From: Sphingopyxis terrae subsp. terrae NBRC 15098
GTDB lineage: Bacteria; Pseudomonadota; Alphaproteobacteria; Sphingomonadales; Sphingomonadaceae
DNA length: 64,000 nucleotides
Direction: 5' to 3'
NCBI RefSeq assembly: GCF_001610975.1
Contig: NZ_CP013342.1
Span: 3,295,001-3,359,000 of the forward strand
Shown here piece after piece: positions 18,885 to 29,076 of this stretch. Both the position numbers and the translations under genes were made by a program. How positions within the stretch are numbered: position 1 is the stretch's first letter; each line of letters opens with the position of its first letter. The notes below the pieces were generated by a model. That model was given only the letters and a program-made list of their open reading frames with translations, was not told the DNA's origin and searched no databases.

Positions 18885-19313
18885 ATGACAGTAGCCAAGA
18901 CCACCTTGACCAAGGCGAGCAAACGCCCGCCCATTCACATGATCGATTCGGAGGCCGATGCGCTTACCGATCTTGCCCTCGGCATCGAAAAGCGCATGCC
19001 GCAGGTCAGCGTACTGCTGATGCGCGAGATCGGCCGTGCGACCGTTCACAAAGAACGCCACGTCCCGCGCGACGTCGTGACGATGAACAGCGAGGTCGAT
19101 TTCGTCGACGAAGCGAGCGGCGCGGTGCGCAGCGTCCGGCTGGTCTATCCGTCGGATGCCGACATCGCGTCGGGACGAATTTCGATCCTGACGCCCATTG
19201 GCGCCGGATTGATCGGGATGCGCGCCGGCAGCGCGATCCTGTGGCCCGATCGCGACGGCCACGAACGGGCGTTGACGATCCGGGCGGTCATGCAGCCGCC
19301 GCGCGCGGCTTGA
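18885..19313 (+). CDS. rnk: Rnk/GreA-family nucleoside diphosphate kinase regulator
   Basis: 142 residues from ATG 18885 with GGAAAG upstream; an in-frame ATG at 18867 is possible. The C-terminal domain ('VHKERHVPRDVVTMNSEVDF', 'GRISILTPIGAGLIGMRAGS') is the GreA/GreB C-terminal fold as found in Rnk, a protein that binds RNA polymerase and can compete with Gre factors. The N-terminal 45 residues are a short helical stretch in place of the long Gre coiled coil, as in Rnk. The gene is monocistronic and is followed by a long hairpin. Confidence 0.8.
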   Translation: MTVAKTTLTKASKRPPIHMIDSEADALTDLALGIEKRMPQVSVLLMREIGRATVHKERHVPRDVVTMNSEVDFVDEASGAVRSVRLVYPSDADIASGRISILTPIGAGLIGMRAGSAILWPDRDGHERALTIRAVMQPPRAA

Positions 19314-19320
19314 CGGCCAT

Positions 19321-19360
19321 GGCGATGCAGCCGCCGGATCGCTCCGACGGCTGCATCGCC
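19321..19360. terminator. Long hairpin between convergent genes
   Basis: Bases 19321-19338 pair with 19343-19360 over 18 bp (one G-U wobble) around the tetraloop TCGC. There is no T tract, so it may be a terminator of the weak type or a dispersed palindrome. It separates rnk from the EF-hand gene on the other strand. Confidence 0.65.
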
Positions 19361-19382
19361 CCAAGCGGGGAGGACTGCGAAA

Positions 19383-19892
19383 TCAGGCGCCGCGCGAAAG
19401 GAACGCGACCAGTTCTTCCTTGGTAACGCTGCCCGACTTGTCGGCGTCGGCCGCGCCATAAGCCTGATCGATCCAGCTCTTCACATCGGCCGATTCGGGA
19501 TCAACGGCGGGGTCCTGCGCGGTGCGCAGCTTCTTCATCCATGCGCCGAATTCAGCGGCGCTAAGGTCGCCCGACTTGTCGCCATCATAGGTCGGAAATT
19601 CGGTTTCGACGATTTGGGCGATCTGCGCGGGGGTCGCGGCCGCGATGCTCGACGGCGCAGGGCTGGCGGGCGCGGTCTGCGCAGGCGCCTCGCCGGCCGG
19701 GGCCATCGTATCGGTGGCCGGCTCGATGGGGACGGGAGCTGTCGTGTCGGTCGGTGCCGGCGCACTATCGGGCATCGGCGCAGCCTCGGGCTGCTCGGTC
19801 GGCGGCGTGGTCCCCGGCGACGGCGGTGCTTCCTGGGCCAGCGCGGGGAAACTGATCGCGGCGGCGCCGATCAAAAGAACTTGCTTCAACAT
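19383..19892 (-). CDS. Secreted EF-hand calcium-binding protein
   Basis: 169 residues with a signal peptide of about 19 residues ending 'ALAQ'. A low-complexity stretch rich in Pro, Ala and Thr (about 20-80) is followed by two EF-hand loops, 'DGDKSGDLSAAE' and 'DADKSGSVTKEE'. Both have Asp at positions 1, 3 and 5 and Glu at position 12, so calcium binding should be intact. Small proteins of this kind are common in sphingomonad periplasms; the role is not known. The gene is alone on its strand between two plus-strand genes. Confidence 0.82.
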   Translation of the reverse strand: MLKQVLLIGAAAISFPALAQEAPPSPGTTPPTEQPEAAPMPDSAPAPTDTTAPVPIEPATDTMAPAGEAPAQTAPASPAPSSIAAATPAQIAQIVETEFPTYDGDKSGDLSAAEFGAWMKKLRTAQDPAVDPESADVKSWIDQAYGAADADKSGSVTKEELVAFLSRGA

Positions 19893-20005
19893 TATCTATC
19901 TCCTGTATCGACGGCGGACCCGCATCTGTTTGCGATCCGCCGCCTTTTCTGAAGGGGCATGGGGGCAACCGTCCGCGTTCGCTGGAAGTTGCGGCGCGCG
20001 GGTGA

Positions 20006-20034
20006 TTGGCGAAGCGGTCGACCCCTGCTAGGGG
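20006..20034 (+). promoter_or_regulatory. Candidate purB promoter
   Basis: TTGGCG (20006-20011), a 17-bp spacer and TAGGGG (20029-20034) lie about 75 bp ahead of the purB start. The -10 box is weak against the sigma-70 consensus; GC-rich -10 boxes of this look occur ahead of genes in sphingomonads, from memory. Spacing and position are the main support. Confidence 0.35.
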
Positions 20035-20107
20035 GCGCCCCATCGTGATTCCGCCGCGGTTTTGCGACAAGGCGCCGAACAGCGGCGCACAAAAGGAAGG
20101 TATATCA

Positions 20108-21421
20108 ATGGTTCCGCGCTACGCCCGCCCGGACATGACCGCCATCTGGTCGCCGGAAAATCGCTTTCGCATCTGGTTCGAGATCGAGGCGCATGCGACC
20201 GACGCGCTCGCGGAACTGGGGACGGTTCCCCAATCCGCCGCGAAGGCGCTGTGGGACTGGTGGGCGACGAACCCCGTCATCGACGTCGACGCGATCGACG
20301 CCATCGAGGCGGTCACCAAGCATGACGTCATCGCCTTCCTGACCTGGGTCGCCGAAAATGTCGGCGAAGAAGCGCGCTTCATGCATCAGGGCATGACGTC
20401 GAGCGACGTGCTCGACACCTGCCTCGCGGTGCAACTCGCGCAGGCCGCCGACATCTTGCTCGCAGACCTCGACGCGCTGCTCGAGGCGATCAAGCGACGC
20501 GCATACGAACATAAGCTGACCCCGACGATCGGGCGCAGCCACGGCATCCATGCCGAGCCGGTCACCTTCGGCCTCAAGATGGCCGAAGCCTATGCCGAGT
20601 TCGCGCGCTGCAAGGCGCGGCTGGTCGCAGCGCGCGCGGAAATTGCGACCTGCGCGATTTCGGGCGCGGTTGGCACCTTTGCCAATATCGACCCGCGCGT
20701 CGAAGCGCATGTCGCGGCGAAGCTGGGCCTCGCGATCGAACCCGTGTCGACGCAGGTCATTCCGCGCGACCGCCATGCCATGTTCTTCGCAACGCTCGGC
20801 GTGATCGCCTCGTCGATCGAACGCCTGTCGGTCGAGGTCCGCCACCTTCAGCGCACAGAGGTGCTCGAAGCGGAGGAATATTTTTCGCCGGGGCAGAAGG
20901 GCTCGTCGGCCATGCCGCACAAGCGCAACCCGGTGCTCACCGAAAATCTGACCGGGCTCGCGCGCATGGTGCGCAGCGCCGCCATCCCGGCGATGGAAAA
21001 TGTCGCACTGTGGCACGAGCGCGATATCAGCCATTCGTCGGTCGAACGCTTCATCGGTCCCGACGCGACGATCACGCTCGACTTCGCGCTCGCGCGACTG
21101 ACCGGCGTGGTCGACAAGCTGCTCGTCTATCCCGAGCGCATGCAGAAGAATCTCGATCGCATGGGCGGCCTCGTCCATTCGCAGCGCGTCCTGCTCGCGC
21201 TGACCCAGGCAGGGGCGAGCCGCGAGGACAGCTATGCGCTCGTCCAGCGCAATGCGATGAAGGTTTGGGAAAGCGACGGCCAGCTTTCGTTGCTCGAACT
21301 GCTGAAGGCCGACGCTGACGTGACTGCGCGTCTGTCGGCCGAGCAACTGACCGCGCTGTTCGACCTCGACTATCATATGAAGCATGTCGATACGATCTTT
21401 GCGCGGGTGTTCGGCGGCTGA
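20108..21421 (+). CDS. purB: Adenylosuccinate lyase
   Basis: 437 residues from ATG 20108, preceded by AAGGAAGG. It carries out two steps of purine synthesis: SAICAR to AICAR plus fumarate, and adenylosuccinate to AMP plus fumarate. The fumarase/aspartase superfamily signature 'GSSAMPHKRNPV' is present with the flexible loop serine, as are 'MTSSDVLDTCLAVQL' and the general acid histidine region 'TIGRSHGIHAEPVTFG'. The N-terminus 'VPRYARPDMTAIWSPENRF' is typical of PurB. The frame is open further upstream without a ribosome-binding site. Confidence 0.97.
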   Translation: MVPRYARPDMTAIWSPENRFRIWFEIEAHATDALAELGTVPQSAAKALWDWWATNPVIDVDAIDAIEAVTKHDVIAFLTWVAENVGEEARFMHQGMTSSDVLDTCLAVQLAQAADILLADLDALLEAIKRRAYEHKLTPTIGRSHGIHAEPVTFGLKMAEAYAEFARCKARLVAARAEIATCAISGAVGTFANIDPRVEAHVAAKLGLAIEPVSTQVIPRDRHAMFFATLGVIASSIERLSVEVRHLQRTEVLEAEEYFSPGQKGSSAMPHKRNPVLTENLTGLARMVRSAAIPAMENVALWHERDISHSSVERFIGPDATITLDFALARLTGVVDKLLVYPERMQKNLDRMGGLVHSQRVLLALTQAGASREDSYALVQRNAMKVWESDGQLSLLELLKADADVTARLSAEQLTALFDLDYHMKHVDTIFARVFGG

Positions 21422-21507
21422 ACGCGCCGGGCCTCGCCCAGAGACTCGCATCATGCGCCAAAGTCGCTTAGGGTTCGATGCAGAGGCCGGTAAAGGAGCG
21501 CAATAAC

Positions 21508-21855
21508 GTGGGAATCGTGCGAACCGTCATCTGGGTGTTGCTGACCATCATCCTCGTCGTCTTTTCGATGGCCAACTGGAATCCTGTCACCGTGACCATA
21601 TGGCCGGGACAGGTGCTCGACACCAAATTGCCGGTGCTGATCTTTGCCGCCTTCCTGATCGGCAGCCTGCCGCTGTGGATCGCGCTGCGTACCTCGCGCT
21701 GGTCGCTGAAGCGCCGTATCGAAACGAGCGAACGGCAACTTGCCGATTTGCGCGCCATGGCCAACCGCCCGGCCGAGACGCCGCTCACCCCCGAACCGGC
21801 GCCGCAGTCGAAGCCCGTCAACGACATCCCACCCTCGCCGCTGGATCCGCAATGA
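21508..21855 (+). CDS. LapA-domain (DUF1049) inner-membrane protein
   Basis: 115 residues from GTG 21508, which has GGAG nine bases ahead; an ATG at 21478 lacks a site. Two membrane helices (about 4-24 and 39-61) are followed by a short coiled-coil and a proline-rich cytoplasmic tail. 'FSMANWNPVTVTIWPGQ' is the family hallmark (N-x-x-x-V-x-V). LapA/YciS proteins act with LapB in controlling lipopolysaccharide synthesis in E. coli; whether this one does so is not known. The stop overlaps pyrF by 4 bp. Confidence 0.8.
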   Translation: MGIVRTVIWVLLTIILVVFSMANWNPVTVTIWPGQVLDTKLPVLIFAAFLIGSLPLWIALRTSRWSLKRRIETSERQLADLRAMANRPAETPLTPEPAPQSKPVNDIPPSPLDPQ

Positions 21856-22526
21856 GTTCGCCTGTCTATCTTGCCATCGACACCCCCCACCTCGATGCCG
21901 CGCTGACGCTGGCGCAGCGGGTGCGCCACCATGTCGGCGGGTTGAAGCTCGGCCTCGAATTCTTCTGCGCCAACGGCCATCACGGGGTGCACGAAATGGC
22001 GAAGCTCGGCCTGCCGATCTTCCTCGACCTCAAGCTGCACGACATCCCGAACACCGTTGCCAAGGCGATCCAGGCGCTGCGTCCGCTCGAACCCGCGATC
22101 CTGACCGTCCACGCCGCGGGCGGCCGCGCGATGATGGAAGAGGCCAAGGCAGTCGCGGGAAGCGCGACCAAGGTGGTCGGCGTTACCGTGCTCACCAGCC
22201 TCGACGCGCCCGATCTCGATGATATCGGCGTCGGCGGCACCCCGCACGACCAGGTCGTCCGCCTTGCCGCGCTGGCCCGCGAATCGGGTCTCGACGGCAT
22301 CGTCTGCTCGGGCCAGGAAGTGAAGGCCGCGCGCAAGGCATGGCCCGGCGGCTTCTTCGTCGTACCGGGGGTGCGCCCTGCTGACGGCCGTGCCGGCGAT
22401 CAGAAGCGTATCGTTACCCCGGCGCAGGCGATGGCTGACGGCGCCTCGATCCTCGTCGTCGGCCGACCGATCAGCCAGTCGCAGGACCCCGACCTCGCGG
22501 CGCGCGCGATCGAAGCGACGCTGTAA
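21852..22526 (+). CDS. pyrF: Orotidine 5'-phosphate decarboxylase
   Basis: 224 residues, normal for bacterial OMP decarboxylase, the last step of UMP synthesis. The catalytic K-x-D-x-x motif is in 'IFLDLKLHDIPNTVAKAI', and the phosphate-binding part is 'VPGVRPADGRAGDQKR' and 'GASILVVGRPI'. The ATG at 21852 overlaps the lapA-like stop. The gene ends 25 bp before the large palindromic repeat. Confidence 0.96.
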   Translation: MSSPVYLAIDTPHLDAALTLAQRVRHHVGGLKLGLEFFCANGHHGVHEMAKLGLPIFLDLKLHDIPNTVAKAIQALRPLEPAILTVHAAGGRAMMEEAKAVAGSATKVVGVTVLTSLDAPDLDDIGVGGTPHDQVVRLAALARESGLDGIVCSGQEVKAARKAWPGGFFVVPGVRPADGRAGDQKRIVTPAQAMADGASILVVGRPISQSQDPDLAARAIEATL

Positions 22527-22550
22527 ACACACTTTCATTCAACCATCGTA

Positions 22551-22640
22551 ATTGCGAGGGGCCGAAGGCGACGAAGCAATCTCCAGCTATCGGGATTGTG
22601 TTACGCCGATGGCTGGAGATTGCTTCGCTTCGCTCGCAAT
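22551..22640. repeat. Large intergenic palindromic repeat
   Basis: Outer and inner arms pair across about 90 bp: ATTGCGAG (22551-22558) with CTCGCAAT (22633-22640), and GAAGCAATCTCCAGC (22573-22587) with GCTGGAGATTGCTTC (22612-22626). The structure lies between pyrF and trpF with no ORF in it. Mobile-repeat units with ATTGCGAG ends are frequent in sphingomonad intergenic regions, from memory. It may also act as a terminator for pyrF or protect the trp message. Confidence 0.85.
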
Positions 22641-22665
22641 GACCTAAATGATCGAACCCTGATAT

Positions 22666-23298
22666 ATGCCCCCACTTGTCAAAATCTGCGGCCTCTCTAC
22701 GCCCGAAACGGTTGACGCCGCTATCCGGCTCGGCGCGACGCACATTGGCCTCGTTCACTATGAACCGAGTCCGCGCCACGTCGATCTGAAGACCGCTGCC
22801 GCGCTTCGCCAGCGCGCCGGGGGGAAAGTGAAGGTTGCGCTCCTTCTCGTGAATGCCTCGCGACAGGTGACCGGCGAGGCGCTCAGCGCGGTGCGCCCCG
22901 ACATCGTCCAGTTTCATGGCAATGAAACACCCCAATGGCTCGCCGCGGTCAAACGGCTCGTTCCCGCCGAAGTCTGGAAGGCGGTCGGCCTGAAGGATGC
23001 CGGAACGCTGGAACGCGTCCGGCAGTTTGAAGGTGCGGCCGACCGCATCTTGTTCGATGCGCCGGCAGCGGCGTTGCCCGGCGGCACCGGCGCCCGCTTC
23101 GACTGGTCGCTGCTCAAGGGCCATCGCCACTCGATCGATTGGGGCGTCGCAGGCGGACTGACCCCGGCCAATGTCGCACAGGCGATCGCCGAAACCGGCG
23201 CGCCGCTCGTCGATGTGTCGTCGGGGGTCGAAAGCGCACCGGGCGTCAAGGATATGGACAAGATCGCCGCTTTCCTTAAAGCGGTCGGCAGATGCTGA
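22666..23298 (+). CDS. trpF: Phosphoribosylanthranilate isomerase
   Basis: 210 residues forming a TIM barrel. It converts N-(5'-phosphoribosyl)anthranilate to CdRP in tryptophan synthesis. Signature segments: 'VKICGLSTPETVDAAI' with the catalytic cysteine, 'DIVQFHGNETPQW', 'DRILFDAPAA' with the catalytic aspartate, 'WGVAGGLTPANVAQAI' and 'VDVSSGVESAPGVKD'. It is the first gene of trpF-trpB-trpA-accD-folC and lies just after the palindromic repeat. Confidence 0.97.
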   Translation: MPPLVKICGLSTPETVDAAIRLGATHIGLVHYEPSPRHVDLKTAAALRQRAGGKVKVALLLVNASRQVTGEALSAVRPDIVQFHGNETPQWLAAVKRLVPAEVWKAVGLKDAGTLERVRQFEGAADRILFDAPAAALPGGTGARFDWSLLKGHRHSIDWGVAGGLTPANVAQAIAETGAPLVDVSSGVESAPGVKDMDKIAAFLKAVGRC

Positions 23299-23397
23299 CA
23301 CCGCAGTTCCTCATGATGCGCATCGGAAAACGATGGCGCTGACCGCTTGAGACCCGATCTTCAAGTGCGCGCCCACCCGTAACCGATGGAAATGACC

Positions 23398-24618
23398 ATG
23401 ACCGAAGCACCGACCCTGCCCAACAGCCTCCGCACCCAGCCCGACGCGCGCGGCCATTTCGGCGCCTTCGGCGGCCGCTATGTCGCCGAAACGCTGATGC
23501 CGCTCATCCTCGACCTCGAACGCCATTATCGCGCTGCGCAGGCCGACCCTGCCTTCAAGGCCGAGTTCGACTATCTGCTCAAAAATTATGTCGGCCGCCC
23601 GAGCCCGCTGTGGTTTGCCGAGCGGCTGACGAACGATCTGGGTGGCGCGAAGATCTATTTGAAGCGCGAGGATCTGAACCACACCGGCGCGCACAAGATC
23701 AACAATTGCATCGGTCAGATCCTGCTCGCCAAGCAGATGGGCAAGACCAAGATCATCGCCGAAACCGGCGCCGGCCAGCACGGCGTCGCGACCGCGACCG
23801 TGGCAGCGCTCTTTGGCCTGCCCTGCACCATTTTCATGGGCGCGGTCGACGTCGCGCGGCAGCAGCCGAACGTCTTCCGCATGAAGCTGCTCGGCGCCGA
23901 AGTCGTCGCGGTCGAAAGCGGCGCGAAGACGCTGAAAGATGCGATGAACGAGGCGCTCCGCCACTGGGTCGCGAACGTCGAGGACACCTTCTACATCATC
24001 GGCACCGTCGCGGGGCCGCATCCCTATCCCGAACTGGTGCGTGATTTCCAGTCGGTGATCGGCGAGGAAGCGAAGGCGCAAATTCTCGAAGCCGAAGGGC
24101 GCCTGCCCGACATGCTGATCGCCCCCGTCGGCGGCGGGTCGAACGCCATCGGGCTGTTCCATCCCTTCCTCGATGACACAGACGTCGAGATCGTCGGCGT
24201 CGAAGCCGCGGGCGAAGGATTGGGCGGCAAGCACGCCGCCAGCCTCGCCGGCGGCAAACCCGGCATCCTCCACGGCAACAAGACCTATCTGCTGCAGGAT
24301 GAGGACGGCCAGATCACCGAGGCGCACAGCATCTCGGCGGGGCTCGACTATCCGGGCATCGGCCCCGAGCATAGTTGGCTGCATGACATCGGCCGCGCGC
24401 GTTACGAACCGGTCACCGACGAAGAGGCGCTCGCAAGTTTCCAGAAACTGACCAAGCTCGAAGGCATCATCCCCGCGCTCGAAAGCGCGCACGCGATCGC
24501 CGCTGCCGAACGCATCGCGCCGACGCTGGGCAAGGACAAGATCATCATCGTCAATTGCTCGGGCCGCGGCGACAAGGACATCTTCACCGTGGCGGAAGCA
24601 TTGGGGGTAAAGCTGTGA
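23398..24618 (+). CDS. trpB: Tryptophan synthase beta chain
   Basis: 406 residues from ATG 23398, which has GGAA six bases ahead; ATGs at 23386 and 23392 in the same frame lack a usable site. TrpB joins indole and serine using PLP. The PLP lysine is in '[19 protein letters not shown]', the PLP-phosphate loop is '[12 protein letters not shown]', and '[20 protein letters not shown]' is the serine-binding region. The N-terminus '[18 protein letters not shown]' is typical. The stop overlaps the trpA start (GTGA). Confidence 0.97.
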   Translation: MTEAPTLPNSLRTQPDARGHFGAFGGRYVAETLMPLILDLERHYRAAQADPAFKAEFDYLLKNYVGRPSPLWFAERLTNDLGGAKIYLKREDLNHTGAHKINNCIGQILLAKQMGKTKIIAETGAGQHGVATATVAALFGLPCTIFMGAVDVARQQPNVFRMKLLGAEVVAVESGAKTLKDAMNEALRHWVANVEDTFYIIGTVAGPHPYPELVRDFQSVIGEEAKAQILEAEGRLPDMLIAPVGGGSNAIGLFHPFLDDTDVEIVGVEAAGEGLGGKHAASLAGGKPGILHGNKTYLLQDEDGQITEAHSISAGLDYPGIGPEHSWLHDIGRARYEPVTDEEALASFQKLTKLEGIIPALESAHAIAAAERIAPTLGKDKIIIVNCSGRGDKDIFTVAEALGVKL

Positions 24619-25402
24619 CCCGCTTCGCCGCCGCCTTCGCCAAGCCGCGCCCTGCGCTCGTCGCCTTCATCACCGGCGGCGATGGCGACACCGCCGCGAA
24701 CCTTGACGCGCTCGTCGCGGGGGGGGCCGATGTGATCGAACTGGGCATGCCCTTCACCGATCCGATGGCCGACGGCCCCGCGATCCAGGCCGCAAACCTG
24801 CGAAGCCTCGCCAAGGGGACGACCACCGCCGACCTGTTCGGTATCGCCGCCGCCTTCCGCCAGCGCCATCCCGACACGCCGCTCGTGCTGATGGGCTATG
24901 CCAATCCGATGACGATCCGTGGCGCCGACTGGTTCGCCGCAGAGTGCGCGAAAGCAGGGGTCGACGGCGTCATCTGCGTCGATATTCCCTCGGAGGAAGA
25001 TCCCGAACTCGGCCCCGCGCTCCGCGCTGCCGGGGTCGACCTGATCCGCCTCGCAACGCCGACGACCGACGCGGCGCGCCTGCCAGACGTGCTGAACGGC
25101 GCGGGCGGCTTTCTCTATTATGTTTCGGTTGCCGGGATCACCGGGATGCAGCAGGCCGCTCAGGCGAGCATCGAGGATGCGGTTGCGCGCCTGAAAGCCG
25201 CGACCGACCTGCCGGTCGCGGTCGGATTCGGCGTTCGCACCCCCGCGCAGGCGGCCGACATCGCCAAGGTTGCCGACGGCGTCGTCGTCGGATCGGCCTT
25301 CATCGACATCATTGCCGAGCATGGCGACGCCGCGTCGGCGCATGTCGAGGCCTTCACCCGTTCGCTCGCCGATGCTATCCACAGCGCAAAGGAGATCGCC
25401 GC

Positions 25403-25406
<4 letters not shown>
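24615..25406 (+). CDS. trpA: Tryptophan synthase alpha chain
   Basis: 263 residues from GTG 24615, overlapping trpB by 4 bp. TrpA cleaves indole-glycerol phosphate and channels indole to TrpB. It has '[18 protein letters not shown]', the catalytic glutamate in '[19 protein letters not shown]', the catalytic aspartate in '[11 protein letters not shown]', and the phosphate site '[15 protein letters not shown]' with '[10 protein letters not shown]'. Its stop overlaps accD by 4 bp. Confidence 0.97.
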
Positions 25407-26254
<848 letters not shown>

Positions 26255-26285
26255 TCCCTCCTCCTGACGGACGGAGGGAGAATCC

Positions 26286-27602
26286 ATGCCCGACCACGCG
26301 CACAGTTCCGATCCCGCCGTTCAGGCGCAGCTCGACCGCCTCGCGGCGCTGTCGCCGGGTCGCGACATATTGGGGCTGGAACGCATCGGCGAAATGTGCG
26401 CGCGCCTCGGCGATCCCCAAGACCGGCTGCCGCGGACCTTCCATGTCGCAGGGACCAACGGCAAGGGATCGACCTGCGCCTATCTGCGCGCAATACTGGA
26501 GGCGCAGGGGCGCAGGGTCCACGCTTATACCAGCCCGCACCTCGTCCGGTTTAACGAGCGCATCCGACTGGCGGGCACCCTGATCGATGATGCGGCGCTC
26601 GCCGCCTTGCTTGGCGAAGCCCTCGACGTCGCGGAAGGGCTGCACGCAAGCTTTTTCGAGGTGACGACGGCGGCGGCTTTCCTTGCCTTTTCGCGCATCC
26701 CCGCCGACGATTGCATCATCGAGGTCGGGCTGGGCGGACGACTCGATGCGACCAATATCATCCCGGCGCCGGCGGTGTGCGGCATCGCCTCGCTCGGCAT
26801 CGACCATGAGGCCTTTCTGCTCGCGCCCGAAGACGGCACCCCGACGCGCCCTGCCGAACGGATCGCGTGGGAAAAGGCCGGCATAATCAAGCGCGGCGCC
26901 GCGCTGGCGACGCTCGCCTATCCGCCGCCGCTGGCGCGGGTGATCGCGGACCGGGCCGAGGCGGCGGGCGTGGTCCCGTTCGTCGAGGGCGAAACCTGGT
27001 CGGTCGAAGCCGTCGGCGACGCCTTTCGCTGGCGGTCGATGGACGGGGAACTCCCCGCCTTGATGCGCCCGCGCATGGCGGGCGGGCATCAGATGCGCAA
27101 CGCGGGCCTTGCGATTGCGATGCTCCATCTCGCGCCGGGACCGAAACCCGATGCGGGCGCGATCGAGCGCGGCATCGCCGCGGCTTACTGGCCGGCGCGG
27201 TTGCAACGACTGGAGAGCGGACCGCTCGCAAAGCTGCTCCCGCCCGCCACGACGGTGTGGCTCGACGGCGCCCACAATGCCGATGCAGGGCATCAACTCG
27301 CGCAGCATTTTGCGGGCGATGCGCGCCGCATCCATCTGGTCACCGGGATGCTCGCCAACAAGCATCCCTCGGCGTTGATCGATCCCCTCGCCGGCAAGCT
27401 CGCCTCGATCACCGTCGTGCCGGTGCCCGGGCACGAGCATCATGGCGCCTCAGCCTTCGGGCCGGAAGCGCTCGCGGCCGATACCGTCGAGGCTGCGCTG
27501 GCCGGATTGGCCGTAGACCCTGTGACCGAGATCGTCCTGATCGCCGGCTCGCTTTACCTTGCGGGCGAGGTGCTGCGCGCGAACGGCGAATTGCCCGATT
27601 AG
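26286..27602 (+). CDS. folC: Folylpolyglutamate / dihydrofolate synthase
   Basis: 438 residues, a Mur-ligase family enzyme that adds glutamate to dihydropteroate or to folates. The P-loop is 'FHVAGTNGKGSTCAYLRAI', followed by 'YTSPHLVRFNERIRL', 'IIEVGLGGRLDATNII' and 'LGIDHEAFL', and the C-terminal domain has 'WLDGAHNADAG'. The ATG at 26286 follows a strong GGAGGGAG site. Its stop overlaps the convergent ampG stop by 4 bp. Confidence 0.95.
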   Translation: MPDHAHSSDPAVQAQLDRLAALSPGRDILGLERIGEMCARLGDPQDRLPRTFHVAGTNGKGSTCAYLRAILEAQGRRVHAYTSPHLVRFNERIRLAGTLIDDAALAALLGEALDVAEGLHASFFEVTTAAAFLAFSRIPADDCIIEVGLGGRLDATNIIPAPAVCGIASLGIDHEAFLLAPEDGTPTRPAERIAWEKAGIIKRGAALATLAYPPPLARVIADRAEAAGVVPFVEGETWSVEAVGDAFRWRSMDGELPALMRPRMAGGHQMRNAGLAIAMLHLAPGPKPDAGAIERGIAAAYWPARLQRLESGPLAKLLPPATTVWLDGAHNADAGHQLAQHFAGDARRIHLVTGMLANKHPSALIDPLAGKLASITVVPVPGHEHHGASAFGPEALAADTVEAALAGLAVDPVTEIVLIAGSLYLAGEVLRANGELPD

Positions 27603-28996
27603 GCCGACGCCTCGCGCGCATGCCGGGTACCCGCCGTGCCGACCGATTGGTCAACGAGCCCGCTGCGCATCATCAGCCAGAATAGGACAATACCCGGCAG
27701 GGCCGCGGCGACGGTGAACAGATAGAAGTTCACATTGCCCATATTGTCCATCATCGCGCCCGCCGTGGTGCCGGTCAGGAAACGACCGACAATGCTCGCT
27801 GCGGAGGAGATCAGCGCATAATGCGCCGCAGTGAAGCGCAAGTCGCAGAGTGCCGAGAAATAGGCGACGACGACGACGCCGCCGATGCCGCTCGCAATAT
27901 TTTCGAACCCGATCGCGCCGGCGAGGCCCCAATTGCTGTGGCCCGCCGCCGCGAGCAGCGCGAAGCTGAAATTGCTCACCGCCATCAGGATCAGGCTGAG
28001 CAGTACCGACTTTTTCATGCCCATCCGCGCGTAGAGAATCCCGCCGATGAAAATGCCGATCAGATAGGCCCAGAAGCCGATACCGACGTCGTAGATCGCA
28101 ATCTCGTCATTGCTGAAGCCAAGATCGTTGAGCAGCAGGCGCAGCGTCAGATTCGCGAGCGTATCGCCGATCTTGTGGAGCAGGATGAACAGCAGCACCA
28201 GCCAGGCGCCATGGCGACTGAAAAACTCGCGGAAGGGACCGATGATACCCGCGACAAGTCCTGGTTTGCCTTCGCGCGAGAGTGCCGCGCGGTGCCGCTC
28301 GGGCTCGCCGACCCAAAAGCCCGCAATGACCGCTGGCAATGCAAAAAGCGCACATGCCAGATAGGCCGCCTCCCATCCTTGCCGCGCGGCAAGAAAGAGC
28401 GCGAGCGCACCGGCGCCCGCCGATCCGATCCGCCAGCCATATTGCGACATGCCCGATCCGACACCGAGTTGTTCGGGCTTCAATATCTCGATCCGGTAGG
28501 CGTCGATCACAATGTCGAACGTCGCGCCCGCTGCACCCACGAGAACCGCACCGACCGCCATTTCGAACAGCGCGGCGAATTCGCCTTCATGGCCAAGCCC
28601 GAACCGCTGCATGAGGTGCCCCACGGGGGACTGGCCGACCTGCTGCGGATCGACCAGCGCGAGATTGCCGACCGCCAGCATGACGAGCATGGCCGTCAGG
28701 ATCAGCCAACTGATCCGTTGGCCGACCACCCCGGCCCCCGGAAGGCGGATCGTATCGACGATCCAGGCCCACAGCGGTTTGAAATTATAGACGAGAAAGG
28801 CGAGCGAAAAGGCGGTGATCGATGATTTTTCGAAACCGTCCTGCGACAGTCGCGTCGTCAAGGTGGCACCGATCATCGCATAGGGAAATCCCGACGAAAT
28901 GCCGAGCAGCAGCGCCGCCAGCGGCGCGCGTTCCAGATAGGGCCGGATGCTGTCCCACCAGCTTTGCGGTGGCGGCGGCGCCATATCTGCCTGCAT
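27599..28996 (-). CDS. ampG: AmpG-family muropeptide MFS transporter
   Basis: 465 residues with about 12-14 membrane helices. The N-terminal stretch 'LLLGISSGFPYAMIGATLTT' and 'FNFKPLW'-type loop ('FLVYNFKPLWAWIVDTIRLP') are hallmarks of AmpG, the inner-membrane importer of anhydro-muropeptides for cell-wall recycling. The middle region 'TFDIVIDAYRIEILKPEQLG' is also typical. The link to peptidoglycan recycling and beta-lactam sensing is family knowledge; no AmpD or AmpC gene is next to it. It lies 80 bp downstream of the DUF1223 gene. Confidence 0.85.
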   Translation of the reverse strand: MQADMAPPPPQSWWDSIRPYLERAPLAALLLGISSGFPYAMIGATLTTRLSQDGFEKSSITAFSLAFLVYNFKPLWAWIVDTIRLPGAGVVGQRISWLILTAMLVMLAVGNLALVDPQQVGQSPVGHLMQRFGLGHEGEFAALFEMAVGAVLVGAAGATFDIVIDAYRIEILKPEQLGVGSGMSQYGWRIGSAGAGALALFLAARQGWEAAYLACALFALPAVIAGFWVGEPERHRAALSREGKPGLVAGIIGPFREFFSRHGAWLVLLFILLHKIGDTLANLTLRLLLNDLGFSNDEIAIYDVGIGFWAYLIGIFIGGILYARMGMKKSVLLSLILMAVSNFSFALLAAAGHSNWGLAGAIGFENIASGIGGVVVVAYFSALCDLRFTAAHYALISSAASIVGRFLTGTTAGAMMDNMGNVNFYLFTVAAALPGIVLFWLMMRSGLVDQSVGTAGTRHAREASA

Positions 28997-29076
28997 AGAT
29001 CCTCCCTGTCGCGCTCGGCTGACCGGCGACGCATCGAACCGTTCGGCCTAAAGCAACAGGACCAAATTGGAAGCAT

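Noticed and set aside
22527..22665. Trp attenuator before trpF
   Set aside because: The gap holds a palindromic repeat but no leader peptide with Trp codons and no alternative terminator with a T tract.
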